Source of the DNA: Modicisalibacter xianhensis
GTDB lineage: Bacteria > Pseudomonadota > Gammaproteobacteria > Pseudomonadales > Halomonadaceae
Direction: 5' to 3'
Assembly (NCBI RefSeq): GCF_900113605.1
Contig: NZ_FOPY01000003.1
Location: forward strand, 1 to 64,000
Length of the DNA stretch: 64,000 nt
Below, piece after piece: positions 25,888 through 34,531 of this stretch. The notes below the pieces were generated by a model. That model worked only from the letters and a program-made list of their open reading frames with translations. It was not told where the DNA came from and ran no database searches. Position numbers and translations under genes: made by a program. Every line of letters begins with the position of its first letter. Position 1 is the stretch's first letter.

Positions 25888-25976
25888 GCGCCGCCCCGGG
25901 CGGCGCGTCGCCCCCGGCAATGTACCGGGAGCGGACGGGGGTGATGCGGGCCGGCGACAGGGCCGCCCGGCATCAC
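25888..25976 (+). other. Two hairpins in the lpd-sucC gap
   Basis: GCGCCGCC-CCG-GGCGGCGC (25888-25906) and a longer hairpin closed by GTGATGC/GCATCAC with inner GGGC/GCCC (25941-25976) fill the 138-nt gap. No T-tracts follow. They probably influence mRNA processing or relative expression inside the operon. Confidence 0.45.
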
Positions 25977-26010
25977 CATTCGAGTCACATGCAACCAATG
26001 GCATGACACG

Positions 26011-27177
26011 ATGAACCTTCACGAATATCAGGGCAAACAGCTGTTTGCCGACTATGGTCTGCCGGTGTCCAAGGGTTTCGCCGTGGACACTCCCGAAGAA
26101 GCTGCCCAAGCGTGCGAGAAGATCGGCGGCAACATGTGGGTCGTCAAGGCCCAGGTGCACGCCGGTGGCCGCGGCAAGGCCGGTGGCGTCAAGCTGGTCA
26201 AGAGCGCTGAAGAAGCCAAGGCCTTCGCCGAGCAGTGGCTGGGCAAGAACCTGGTGACCTTCCAGACCGACGAGAAGGGCCAGCCGGTCGCCAAGATCCT
26301 GGTCGAGACCTGCACCGACATCGCCGAAGAGCTGTACCTGGGCGCCGTCGTTGACCGTGGCACGCGCCGCGTGGTCTTCATGGCTTCCACCGAGGGTGGT
26401 GTCGAGATCGAGAAGGTCGCGGAAGAAACTCCCGAGAAGATCCTCAAGGCCGAGATCGATCCGCTGGTTGGTGCACAGCCGTACCAGGCGCGTGAGCTGG
26501 CGTTCCAGCTGGGCCTGAAAGGCGACCAGATCAAGCAGTTCACCAAGATCTTCCTGGGCCTGTCCAAGATGTTCCACGACAAGGACCTGGCACTGCTCGA
26601 GATCAACCCGCTGGTCATCACCGAGCAGGGCAACCTGCACTGCCTGGATGCCAAGATCGGCCTCGACGGTAACGCCCTGTACCGTCACCCCGACCTGCAG
26701 GCCATGCGCGATCCTTCCCAGGAAGACGAGCGCGAAGCGCATGCCCAGCAGTGGGAGCTCAACTACGTTGCGCTCGACGGCAACATCGGCTGCATGGTCA
26801 ACGGCGCAGGCCTGGCCATGGGCACCATGGACATCATCAAGCTCAACGGCGGCCAGCCGGCGAACTTCCTTGACGTCGGCGGCGGCGCCACCAAGGAGCG
26901 CGTGGCGGAAGCCTTCAAGATCATCCTCTCCGACACCTCCGTGAAGGCCGTGCTGGTCAACATCTTCGGCGGTATCGTGCGCTGCGACATGATTGCCGAA
27001 GGCATCATCGGCGCGGTCGAGCAGGTCGGCGTCAACGTGCCGGTCGTGGTTCGTCTGGAAGGTAACAACGCCGAGCTGGGCGCCGAGAAGCTGGCATCCA
27101 GCGGTCTGAACATCATCGCGGCTACCAGCCTGACTGACGCTGCACAGCAGGTGGTCAAAGCGGCGGAGGGCAAGTAA
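26011..27177 (+). CDS. sucC: Succinyl-CoA synthetase beta subunit
   Basis: The 388-residue subunit has an ATP-grasp N-terminal domain ([38 protein letters not shown]) and a C-terminal CoA-ligase domain ([28 protein letters not shown]). With SucD it makes succinate and ATP or GTP from succinyl-CoA. Length equals E. coli SucC. Its stop TAA shares one base with the ATG of sucD. Confidence 0.96.
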   Translation: MNLHEYQGKQLFADYGLPVSKGFAVDTPEEAAQACEKIGGNMWVVKAQVHAGGRGKAGGVKLVKSAEEAKAFAEQWLGKNLVTFQTDEKGQPVAKILVETCTDIAEELYLGAVVDRGTRRVVFMASTEGGVEIEKVAEETPEKILKAEIDPLVGAQPYQARELAFQLGLKGDQIKQFTKIFLGLSKMFHDKDLALLEINPLVITEQGNLHCLDAKIGLDGNALYRHPDLQAMRDPSQEDEREAHAQQWELNYVALDGNIGCMVNGAGLAMGTMDIIKLNGGQPANFLDVGGGATKERVAEAFKIILSDTSVKAVLVNIFGGIVRCDMIAEGIIGAVEQVGVNVPVVVRLEGNNAELGAEKLASSGLNIIAATSLTDAAQQVVKAAEGK

Positions 27178-28049
27178 TGAGTATCCTGATCGACAAAAAC
27201 ACCAAGGTCATCTGCCAGGGCTTCACTGGCGGGCAGGGGACCTTCCACTCCGAACAGGCGATCGCCTACGGTACCCAGATGGTCGGCGGCGTCACGCCGG
27301 GCAAGGGTGGCCAGGAGCACCTGGGCCTGCCGGTGTTCAACACCGTCAAGGAAGCCGTCGAGAAGACCGGTGCCGAAGCCTCGGTCATCTACGTACCGGC
27401 CCCGTTCTGCAAGGACTCGATCCTTGAAGCCGCCAATGCCGGCATCAAGCTGATCGTGTGCATCACCGAAGGCATCCCGACCCTCGACATGCTCGACGTC
27501 AAGGTCAAGTGCGACGAGCTGGGCGTACGCCTGATCGGCCCGAACTGCCCCGGCGTCATCACCCCGGGTGAGTCCAAGATCGGCATCATGCCGGGTCACA
27601 TCCACAAGCCGGGCAAGGTCGGTATCGTCTCTCGCTCCGGCACGCTGACCTACGAAGCGGTCAAGCAGACCACCGATCACGGCTTCGGCCAGTCCACTTG
27701 CGTGGGCATCGGCGGCGACCCGATCCCGGGCTCCAACTTCATCGACATCCTCGAGATGTTCGAGAAGGACCCGCAGACCGAAGCCATCGTCATGATCGGT
27801 GAGATCGGCGGCACGGCGGAAGAAGAGGCGGCGGCCTACATCAAGGCCAACGTCACCAAGCCGGTCGTTTCCTACATCGCCGGTGTGACTGCACCTCCCG
27901 GCAAGCGCATGGGCCACGCCGGCGCCATCATCGCCGGTGGCAAGGGCACCGCGGACGAGAAGTTTGCTGCGCTCGAAGCGGCAGGCGTCAAGACCGTGCG
28001 CTCCCTGGCCGAGATCGGCGACGCGCTGAAGCAGGCGACCGGCTGGTAA
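27177..28049 (+). CDS. sucD: Succinyl-CoA synthetase alpha subunit
   Basis: The 290-residue subunit binds CoA in an N-terminal Rossmann fold ([15 protein letters not shown]). It carries the His that is phosphorylated during catalysis in [11 protein letters not shown], about residue 246, as in E. coli. It overlaps sucC by 1 nt and is the last gene of the operon, followed by a strong terminator. Confidence 0.96.
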   Translation: MSILIDKNTKVICQGFTGGQGTFHSEQAIAYGTQMVGGVTPGKGGQEHLGLPVFNTVKEAVEKTGAEASVIYVPAPFCKDSILEAANAGIKLIVCITEGIPTLDMLDVKVKCDELGVRLIGPNCPGVITPGESKIGIMPGHIHKPGKVGIVSRSGTLTYEAVKQTTDHGFGQSTCVGIGGDPIPGSNFIDILEMFEKDPQTEAIVMIGEIGGTAEEEAAAYIKANVTKPVVSYIAGVTAPPGKRMGHAGAIIAGGKGTADEKFAALEAAGVKTVRSLAEIGDALKQATGW

Positions 28050-28102
28050 GCAGCGACTGACGCGCACAGCGCCAGAGGCCAAAACCACTGGCGCAAAAAA
28101 TC

Positions 28103-28127
28103 AAGGGCACCCTCGGGTGCCCTTTTT
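28103..28127 (+). terminator. Terminator of the sdh-suc operon
   Basis: GGGCACC-CTCG-GGTGCCC is followed by TTTTT, 54 nt after the sucD stop. Preceding A residues could extend the stem. Confidence 0.9.
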
Positions 28128-28154
28128 CGTTTCCGGCCTTGTGAACCCGGCGTG

Positions 28155-30263
28155 TTACTCCAACGCGTCGCCGATCTCGTCCCAGTAGCGGCCCATGTCG
28201 CGTTCGTGAGTCAAGCCATACAGGCTGTACTGGCGAGCCAGGCGCGCGCCACCGTCACGGGTGAGTGGCTTCCAGGCCACGCTGGTGTAGGCGCGTGACG
28301 AGGTGGTGAAGAACGCATCGAGCGGCAGGGTAATGTAGATTCCCTTGTCGAAGCTGCCTTCGCCGTAGTCGTCACCGGCATCGGTCAGGGTCGCCCAGGC
28401 GCCGATCCGGGCGCCATTCTCGAACTCGCGCGACACATCGAAGGTCGCGCCGATGTCGCCCGCCAGGTAACGCCCGACGCTGACCTGGGCCAGGATGTCC
28501 TCCCAGCCGGGCTCGACGTACGCCGTGGCATGACCAGTCCAGGTATCGTAGTCGCGTAGCCCGAAGCGCTGGTCGAAATCACGTTGGCGAACCCAGTTAA
28601 GATCCAGCCCATAGGCAACGTGACTGTTGAATGGCCGGTACAATACCTCACCGCCGACTCCGGCATACATGGACTCCAGCAGGCCGCCGTAGGCCATCGC
28701 ATACCAGTCCTCGTCGAGTTGCGCCGTGCGCGTGTACTGCAGGTTGTACAGCCCCAGGTCGGTCTCGGCGAGATACTCGCCGATGTAGGTCCTGACCCGC
28801 GGCAGGTCGGACGAGGCGATGTAATCGAACGATTCGAAGTTATCCGCCACCGTCCAGCCGAGCATGCCCGAGAACCAGCCATTGGCATCGGTATGGTATT
28901 CGGCGCTGGCCCGCAGGTAGATCTCGTAGAGGTAACCGTCCGGCCCGCCCAGGTTCTGGTTGATGCCCGGGCCGATCCGCCAGCCGAAGCGCTGCGGATC
29001 GCCCTCGTATAGCGTGTCGCCCTGGTGGCTTTCCGTGGCGGCCAGCGAGTACAGGCTGTACTTGTAGTCGACCTCGGTCGACGCATCTTGCGCCGCGGCG
29101 ACGTAAGCGTGGCGGGGCTGCACGTCCTCGCGCACGGGCAGGCCACGGCTATACCAGCGGTAGCGATAGGTGTCGATATCGTGCGGCGTGGCGTTGTGCA
29201 GGATACGGTTGGCGCGGGCTTCGGTCTCGGCCAGCGAGCGGTACTTGGTGGGCCGGGCATCGACGATCAGCGTATCGCCATCCCGGCGAATACGCTTGAC
29301 CTGGGTACCGGCATTGCTGCCGAGCTGCGCTACCACCGGGCGCCAATCCTTGGGCATGTCGGTAGCCGGTGCTTGCAGGGGGACGGGCTGCGGATCGCGC
29401 TTGATCTGGGACAGGCCCGCCAGGTTGGCGGACAGTGTCATTCCGGCCATCAGCGTATTGCCGCGCTCCCAGCCAAGGTTGAGCTTGAGATTGTCATTCA
29501 GCCGGTAGCGTGCGCCGAGGTTGAATGACGAATCCTGCTCGAAGCGATTGTTCAGCGGCTCGCTCTGGTAATCGTTGCCGTCATATTCCAACTGGAGTGT
29601 CAGCGGGTCCCAGGGCGTCTGATACTCCACGCCACCGAAGAACCCAATTGGGCCAGAAAACAGCGACGATAACGAGAAATCGCCGGTATCGTCGATGCTC
29701 TGTGCACCGGGGCCGCGGGTATCGAAGCGATCGTCCACCCAGCCCAACGGATTGTCGATATCGCCACCCGCCCCCAGGTAACCCGTGCCCACCCCCAGAC
29801 TGAAATCCAGGTCGTACCAGCGCTTGCTGGCCACCAGGTATTCGCCACTGAACAGGCCGGTGCCGCCAAAATCGCGAAACCCCAGGGCGACCTGGGGCAG
29901 GTAACGGCTCTCGTCCCACACCCCCAGCTTGAAATCAATGCCCTTGTCGAGGTAATCACGGTCCCCGGCGATGCTCGGCCCGTAAAAGCGGTTGTCGATC
30001 TCGGTATAGCGAAACCCGACCTCGAACCAGTCCAGGGGCTGCACGCTGATGTTGTAGCGGGTATACGGCTCGACACGGCCGTAAGTGAAAGAAAATTCGC
30101 CAAGCGGCGCCATGCGCGCCGTGGGCGTCTGCATCAGGCCGACACCGCCGAAGTCGCTCTGCGCCTGGCCCAACTCGGCCCGCGCCAGCGACGGATAAAG
30201 CCCGACCAACACGGCCACGGTCAAGGGAGCCAGCGAGGAGGGCGAGGCTGTCACGTGTGTCAT
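28155..30263 (-). CDS. yjbH: YjbH-family outer membrane exopolysaccharide protein
   Basis: The start ATG at 30263 begins MTHVTASPSSLAPLTVAVLVGLYPSLARAELGQ, a signal peptide with an ALA-type cleavage site. The 702-residue mature region is rich in alternating strands (FSFTYGRVEPYTRYNISV, YKYSLYSLAATES) and is the YjbH/GfcD type of beta-barrel lipoprotein-like protein linked to exopolysaccharide secretion. It is the last gene of a yjbEFGH operon read leftwards. It lies divergent from wza, supporting an export or surface-assembly role. Exact function in the family is not established. Confidence 0.88.
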   Translation of the reverse strand: MTHVTASPSSLAPLTVAVLVGLYPSLARAELGQAQSDFGGVGLMQTPTARMAPLGEFSFTYGRVEPYTRYNISVQPLDWFEVGFRYTEIDNRFYGPSIAGDRDYLDKGIDFKLGVWDESRYLPQVALGFRDFGGTGLFSGEYLVASKRWYDLDFSLGVGTGYLGAGGDIDNPLGWVDDRFDTRGPGAQSIDDTGDFSLSSLFSGPIGFFGGVEYQTPWDPLTLQLEYDGNDYQSEPLNNRFEQDSSFNLGARYRLNDNLKLNLGWERGNTLMAGMTLSANLAGLSQIKRDPQPVPLQAPATDMPKDWRPVVAQLGSNAGTQVKRIRRDGDTLIVDARPTKYRSLAETEARANRILHNATPHDIDTYRYRWYSRGLPVREDVQPRHAYVAAAQDASTEVDYKYSLYSLAATESHQGDTLYEGDPQRFGWRIGPGINQNLGGPDGYLYEIYLRASAEYHTDANGWFSGMLGWTVADNFESFDYIASSDLPRVRTYIGEYLAETDLGLYNLQYTRTAQLDEDWYAMAYGGLLESMYAGVGGEVLYRPFNSHVAYGLDLNWVRQRDFDQRFGLRDYDTWTGHATAYVEPGWEDILAQVSVGRYLAGDIGATFDVSREFENGARIGAWATLTDAGDDYGEGSFDKGIYITLPLDAFFTTSSRAYTSVAWKPLTRDGGARLARQYSLYGLTHERDMGRYWDEIGDALE

Positions 30264-30276
30264 GAACACCCTGTGA

Positions 30277-31101
30277 TTATTCTGAAGAGTCGGTCGTAGC
30301 CGCATCGCGTTGCCATAATGTCGTGCAATCATCGCCCGGCAGTTGCACCGCCAGGGCCTCGGGCATGGCGGTATTCAGCCAATGGGTCAGCGTGGCCTGG
30401 CCGGGGGCAAGGTCGTCGGGCAGGTCGAGCCACACGCGGCTTCCCGGCGCGACCGGCAGCGTGGCGTAATTCCAGGGCGCCACCCCGAAGCGGTGCACGT
30501 CACCCATGGGCGACACCAGGGCGGCGGTTTGGGTCAGTTCGCGGGTGCGTTCGGTGAGGGCATCGATCAACTCACCGCTCTGCATGCCGCTGTGCCAATC
30601 CAGCCGCGTCACGCCGTCCAGTGACCAGGCTTCCACCCAGGTGGGACGCTGGCATGCGCCGATACGCTCGAGTTCGGCGAGGTCAGGCACATGACGTGGA
30701 TTGGCTGCCAGCCAGGCGACATCGATGCGCCCCGGCGAGCGCTGCACGGCGGACGCGTCAAGGGCGTGCTGCCATTCGGCGATGTGCTCCGCCAGGGACG
30801 CATGAGGTGTCAGGCGAAGCGCCAGGGCCAAGCCATCCAGTTCGGCCTCGAGACGACGCTGCCGAAACGCGCTGTCACGAATACCGCTATCGAAGTCGCG
30901 ACGCTCGACGAAGGCATAGGCCCAATCGGTCGGCATGGGTTGCCGGTCGGCCTGGCGTGCCAGCCAATAGTCGAACAGGTTTTCACTTGAGGCCGCTGAC
31001 TGGGCGAGCGCCGAATGCGCCGTTGCCAGGCCAAGCAATAGGCACGTGCCGAGCCCCAGCCGGGGCAGGCAGGCCAGGCGAGGAAAGTAACGGGATGTCA
31101 T
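30277..31101 (-). CDS. yjbG: YjbG/GfcC-type capsule biosynthesis protein
   Basis: 274 residues with a signal peptide (LPRLGLGTCLLLGLATAHSALA). The body resembles GfcC/YjbG, with the conserved VTRLDWHSGMQSGELIDALT and a C-terminal VWLDLPDD segment. GfcC-type proteins are periplasmic with beta-grasp folds related to Wza domains. The ATG overlaps the yjbF stop by 4 nt and the gene ends 13 nt before yjbH, so F, G and H are coupled. Confidence 0.85.
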   Translation of the reverse strand: MTSRYFPRLACLPRLGLGTCLLLGLATAHSALAQSAASSENLFDYWLARQADRQPMPTDWAYAFVERRDFDSGIRDSAFRQRRLEAELDGLALALRLTPHASLAEHIAEWQHALDASAVQRSPGRIDVAWLAANPRHVPDLAELERIGACQRPTWVEAWSLDGVTRLDWHSGMQSGELIDALTERTRELTQTAALVSPMGDVHRFGVAPWNYATLPVAPGSRVWLDLPDDLAPGQATLTHWLNTAMPEALAVQLPGDDCTTLWQRDAATTDSSE

Positions 31102-31871
31102 GATGCGCCTCCCGTCGCTTGCCGGGGCGCAGGTTGCCACCAGGGCTTGGCGACCCGCCAGGCCAGGGCGTGCTGCTCGGGCCACGGCACCATGCGGCCT
31201 GCCCAGGGCTGCCGGTCCACCGGATCGCGCCAGATGATGTCGGTTGTGGTCTCGCCCGTGTGCCATTCATGCACCAGGGTGCAGCGCTCGAGCCGGCGCG
31301 TCTGGAGAGGCAGCGCGACCGGCGCCGCCGAAGCGCAGTGCATCCGACCCTCCGCACTGTCATGCACCGTGATGCCCTGATCGTTGATCCAGCTTCTTTC
31401 CAGCCGGTAGTGCGCCGGGGCGTCATCCAGCCACGGCGAATAGGGTGCTGTAGACGTTGAAGGTGACGTGCCCTCCTCAACGCGAGGGTAATAGCGGGTG
31501 CCGACCAGATCGTTTTTCAGTCCACCGGTACTCGTCAGCCCCCCATGCGTCAACGCTAATGTCACGCTATCGCTGGATTGCCAGTACGTGGTGTCTCCGG
31601 TCTGGGTGCCCATGATCAGCAGGCCGCGATTGCCGTTGATATCCACGCTCAACGAGGCGTAGGGCAGGGCCGTGGCCTGCCTGGCCAGTGCCGTGCCGCC
31701 AATGTCGGGCAACACCGTGCGCAGCGACTGCGCCATGGGTGAGGCACCTTGCGAAGAGCAGCCGCCAAGCGTGGCCAGGGAGGGGAGCGCTGCCAGACAT
31801 AACAGGACCGCCCGAAGGCGGCCCCGTCGCTGTGGCGCAGTCCCGAGCTTGCGTCGTGTCGAGCCCGGCAT
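31098..31871 (-). CDS. yjbF: YjbF/GfcB-type lipoprotein
   Basis: 257 residues with a positively charged start and a lipobox LATLGGC at about residues 32-38, so it is a predicted lipoprotein. The body (DINGNRGLLIMGTQTGDTTYWQS...) matches the YjbF/GfcB family, thought to sit in the outer membrane with YjbH. It begins 2 nt after the yjbE stop. The N-terminal MPGSTRRKLG extension is Arg-rich; Met46 is too far in to be the start because it would remove the lipobox. Confidence 0.85.
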   Translation of the reverse strand: MPGSTRRKLGTAPQRRGRLRAVLLCLAALPSLATLGGCSSQGASPMAQSLRTVLPDIGGTALARQATALPYASLSVDINGNRGLLIMGTQTGDTTYWQSSDSVTLALTHGGLTSTGGLKNDLVGTRYYPRVEEGTSPSTSTAPYSPWLDDAPAHYRLERSWINDQGITVHDSAEGRMHCASAAPVALPLQTRRLERCTLVHEWHTGETTTDIIWRDPVDRQPWAGRMVPWPEQHALAWRVAKPWWQPAPRQATGGAS

Positions 31872-31873
31872 GG

Positions 31874-32221
31874 TCAGTTGGTCGTGCCTGTCGTACCGGT
31901 GGTGCCTGTCGTGCCGGTGGTTCCCGTCGTACCGCTGCCGCCACTGTCGCTGTCGCTGCCCCCGGAGGCCGAGACAGCAGCACCCACGGCCACGGCGCCG
32001 ACCACGGCCGTTCCCGCGATGGCGGCAGTGGATAGCCCAGCCGCTGCGCCCAGGCCGGCGCCACCTGCCGCCGCGCCACCCGCTGCCGCACCACCAGCGG
32101 CACCCGTTCCCGCACCGCCGGTCGCCGCTGCGCCTCCGGTCGTCTCGGCCTGGCCAAACGCCACCGGGGAGATCGCTAACAGGCTTACGCTCAGCGCAGC
32201 CACGGCCTTCTTCAAATCCAT
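31874..32221 (-). CDS. yjbE: YjbE/GfcA-like Ala/Gly/Thr-rich secreted protein
   Basis: 115 residues. A signal peptide (KKAVAALSVSLLAISPVAFG) is followed by a low-complexity body of Gly and Ala (AAGGAAAGGAGLGAA). A hydrophobic stretch (AAIAGTAVVGAVAVGAAV) and a tail of six GTT tripeptides come next. First gene of yjbEFGH; small proteins like this start the operon in other gammaproteobacteria. The sequence is too simple for homology, so the name rests on position and composition. The GTT repeat could vary in number between strains. Confidence 0.7.
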   Translation of the reverse strand: MDLKKAVAALSVSLLAISPVAFGQAETTGGAAATGGAGTGAAGGAAAGGAAAGGAGLGAAAGLSTAAIAGTAVVGAVAVGAAVSASGGSDSDSGGSGTTGTTGTTGTTGTTGTTN

Positions 32222-32829
32222 GACAAGTCCTCCATTTCGCGAAGAAAGAGCGGCGCGGCAGAAGGCTGCGCCAGCGGTTGTGTCAACCTGATTTTATCCC
32301 ATAGCAGCAGCCATGCAATGCTTCAACCGATTTGCTGTTACAAAAAGCGCTAGGAATTGTATTTCGTAAGGAAGATAATTAACATGCATCAGTAAGGGAA
32401 CCTAACCATAGTTAGGCCTGCATTTCTGTCAATTATTCGTAAAAAGAATGCAGGATAAATGAGCAAGGGAAGGCTCGGTGGTCACCATTTAGCATGCCGT
32501 CAGCGCTTCCTTTTTCTAGAAAATGCTTAATAAACAAGTATTTATAGGCTAAGGAGAAAAGCCGGATGCAACTCCAGGGCGGTAGCGTGCCTACGAGTCT
32601 CCTGCCATTCGTCTCTCCTCCAGGCAAGAAATTGCCCAATATCCCCCTGAATTCAGTGACTAAAAGCACCATCACTGGTTTTTTACGCAGTGAATCATGC
32701 GTGAATTCATATGCACTAAACTGTCGAATTGTTACAAATGCGGCTCTCTCTTGGTGCACGGCAATAACGCATGGCATTGGCTGAATTCCCTTTCGTTTGC
32801 CGAATACAAAACAGGAATGTAAGAAAAAC
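32222..32829. other. Divergent regulatory region between yjbE and wza
   Basis: About 600 AT-rich nt with no convincing gene; the open frames on either strand lack motifs. Visible signals are the inverted repeat CCTAAC-CATA-GTTAGG (32401-32416), a GGCT/AGCC hairpin with AAGGAGAAA in the loop (32547-32563), and the ops element at 32578. Both exopolysaccharide operons start here, so their common control is probably in this interval. No clear -35/-10 pair could be fixed. Confidence 0.6.
32578..32589 (+). promoter_or_regulatory. ops element (JUMPstart, RfaH recruitment site)
   Basis: GGCGGTAGCGTG is an exact ops element, the DNA signal at which the NusG paralogue RfaH loads onto paused RNA polymerase. 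It lies about 240 nt upstream of wza, in the leader of a long polysaccharide operon, exactly where ops acts. An rfaH gene is not in the window. Confidence 0.85.
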
Positions 32830-33984
32830 ATGATGTTACGCTTCGCTCGGCAGGCCGCGAGCCTTGCCAGGCCGCTTGCTGGCCTTGCCCTGGTAATGGG
32901 ACTGTCTGCCTGTGCCTTTGCACCGGGTGGGCACATCGACTACGACGCGGAAACCGCACCGCTCGATGACGCCGTGGAGATCCAGCCGATCACCCTGGGG
33001 CTGGTCAGGGCCATGAACACGGTGCAGCGGCCGGAAGCGGTCAGCATGAAAACCCTCACTACCGAGCCGGGTGAAGCCCCCAGCGACTATGACTACCGCA
33101 TTGGTCGTGGCGATATCCTCAATGTCATCGTTTATGACCACCCCGAACTCACCATTCCGGCGGGCAGCGAGCGCAGCGCCGAGGAATCCGGCAACGTGGT
33201 GCACGCCGACGGCACGATCTTCTACCCCTACGTGGGGCAGGTGCAGGTGGCGGGTCGCACGGTGCGCGACGTGCGCGACGAGATCCAGCGCCGGCTGGAC
33301 AAGTACATCGCCCAGCCCCAGGTCGACGTGAAAGTCGCTGCTTATAATTCTCAGAAGGCCTACGTCACCGGTCAGGTCGGCCAGCCCGGGCTGTTTCCGG
33401 TTACCAACGTGCCGATGCGCGTGCTCGATGCGATCAGTGCCGCCGGTGGGCTTACCGATACCGCCAACTGGCACGACGTGGTGCTGACGCGTGATGGCCA
33501 GGACATGCACCTGTCTGTCTTCGACATGCTGGCCAATGGTGAGATGGAACAGAACCTGCTACTGCAGGATGGCGACGTGCTGCACGTGCCCGATATCGGC
33601 AACCAGCAGATCTACGTCATGGGTGAAGTCAACGAGCCCAGGGCACTGGCCATGGCCAACAGCCGCCTGTCACTGACGGCGGCCATCACCCAGGCCGGCG
33701 GCATCGACGAGAGCCAGGCCAATGCCTCGGGCATCTTCGTGATTCGCCCGAACGCGCCCACCGACGACAAGTTCGCCACCGTCTACCAGCTCAATGCCGA
33801 AAACGCAGTGGCCTTTGCGCTCGGTGCCCAGTTCCTGTTGCAGCCCACGGATGTCATTTATGTCACCGCGGCCCCCGTTTCACGCTGGAACCGTGTACTC
33901 TCACAGTTGCTGCCGTCGCTCAGCACGCTATATCAAGTGACGGAGCTGGGTGAAAACGTGAACAACTTCTCAGACAGCGACTAA
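32830..33984 (+). CDS. wza: Wza-type polysaccharide export lipoprotein
   Basis: 384 residues. A signal peptide ends in the lipobox GLSAC, then comes the polysaccharide export domain (DYRIGRGDILNVIVYDHPEL, IFYPYVGQVQVAGRTVRDV) and SLBB repeats (VYVTGQVGQPG-like YVTGQVGQPGLFPV, YVMGEVNEPRALAM). Wza forms the octameric outer membrane channel for capsule or EPS. Adjacent ATGs at 32830 and 32833 are both possible starts. Its stop overlaps the wzb start by one base. Confidence 0.93.
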   Translation: MMLRFARQAASLARPLAGLALVMGLSACAFAPGGHIDYDAETAPLDDAVEIQPITLGLVRAMNTVQRPEAVSMKTLTTEPGEAPSDYDYRIGRGDILNVIVYDHPELTIPAGSERSAEESGNVVHADGTIFYPYVGQVQVAGRTVRDVRDEIQRRLDKYIAQPQVDVKVAAYNSQKAYVTGQVGQPGLFPVTNVPMRVLDAISAAGGLTDTANWHDVVLTRDGQDMHLSVFDMLANGEMEQNLLLQDGDVLHVPDIGNQQIYVMGEVNEPRALAMANSRLSLTAAITQAGGIDESQANASGIFVIRPNAPTDDKFATVYQLNAENAVAFALGAQFLLQPTDVIYVTAAPVSRWNRVLSQLLPSLSTLYQVTELGENVNNFSDSD

Positions 33985-34427
33985 TGAACTTTTCCCGCGT
34001 TCTTATCGTATGTACGGGCAACATTTGCCGCAGCCCGGTCGCCGAGGCCCTGCTCAAGGCCCGGTTGCCGCACATGACCATCGAGTCCGCCGGGCTCGGT
34101 GCCCTGGTCGACCATGGCATCGAACCCACTGCGCGTAGCCTGGCCGAAGGCGATGGCCTGACGGTCGCCGAGCACAAGGCGCGCCAGGTCACCGAAGACA
34201 TGATCCTGCGTGCCGACCTGGTACTGGTCATGAGTGAAGGCCAGCGCCAGGCCGTCGCCAAGCTGGTGCCTTCCGCCACTGGCAAGACCATGCTGTTTGG
34301 CCGGTGGCTGGGGCAGGGCGGCAAGGGGGAAGAGATTCCCGATCCCTACCGCAAGAGCCCCGAGGCGTTCCAGCATGTGCACCGCCAACTGGTGCGCGCC
34401 GCCGATAGCTGGGCCAGCAAGCTGTAA
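33984..34427 (+). CDS. wzb: Low-molecular-weight protein tyrosine phosphatase Wzb
   Basis: The 147-residue phosphatase has the P-loop CTGNICRSP with nucleophile Cys10 and Arg16, and the general acid Asp in IPDPYRKSP. It dephosphorylates the Tyr-rich tail of Wzc, a cycle needed for polymer assembly. It overlaps wza by 1 nt and is followed by a 12-bp hairpin before wzc. Confidence 0.94.
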   Translation: MNFSRVLIVCTGNICRSPVAEALLKARLPHMTIESAGLGALVDHGIEPTARSLAEGDGLTVAEHKARQVTEDMILRADLVLVMSEGQRQAVAKLVPSATGKTMLFGRWLGQGGKGEEIPDPYRKSPEAFQHVHRQLVRAADSWASKL

Positions 34428-34467
34428 TACCACCCCACACGACCTAGAAAATCGTTCGCAAGTGTCG

Positions 34468-34497
34468 CCTGAAAATCATTCCACGATGATTTTCAGG
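34468..34497 (+). other. 12-bp hairpin between wzb and wzc
   Basis: CCTGAAAATCAT and ATGATTTTCAGG pair perfectly around a 6-nt loop in the wzb-wzc gap. The following bases (TGGCATTGG) are not a T-tract. It could attenuate transcription, which an ops/RfaH-modified polymerase would read through, or it may be a processing site. Confidence 0.5.
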
Positions 34498-34531
34498 TGG
34501 CATTGGCGATTTCGTTCGTCTTTTCACTCAG

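Noticed and set aside
31874-31950. CRISPR-like repeat array
   Set aside because: The repeats are short in-frame GTT codon triplets within the yjbE-like gene, without spacers; no cas genes are in the window.
32433-32936. Minus-strand open frame across the wza leader
   Set aside because: It overlaps the ops element and the wza signal peptide; composition fits the other strand and no family motif is seen.
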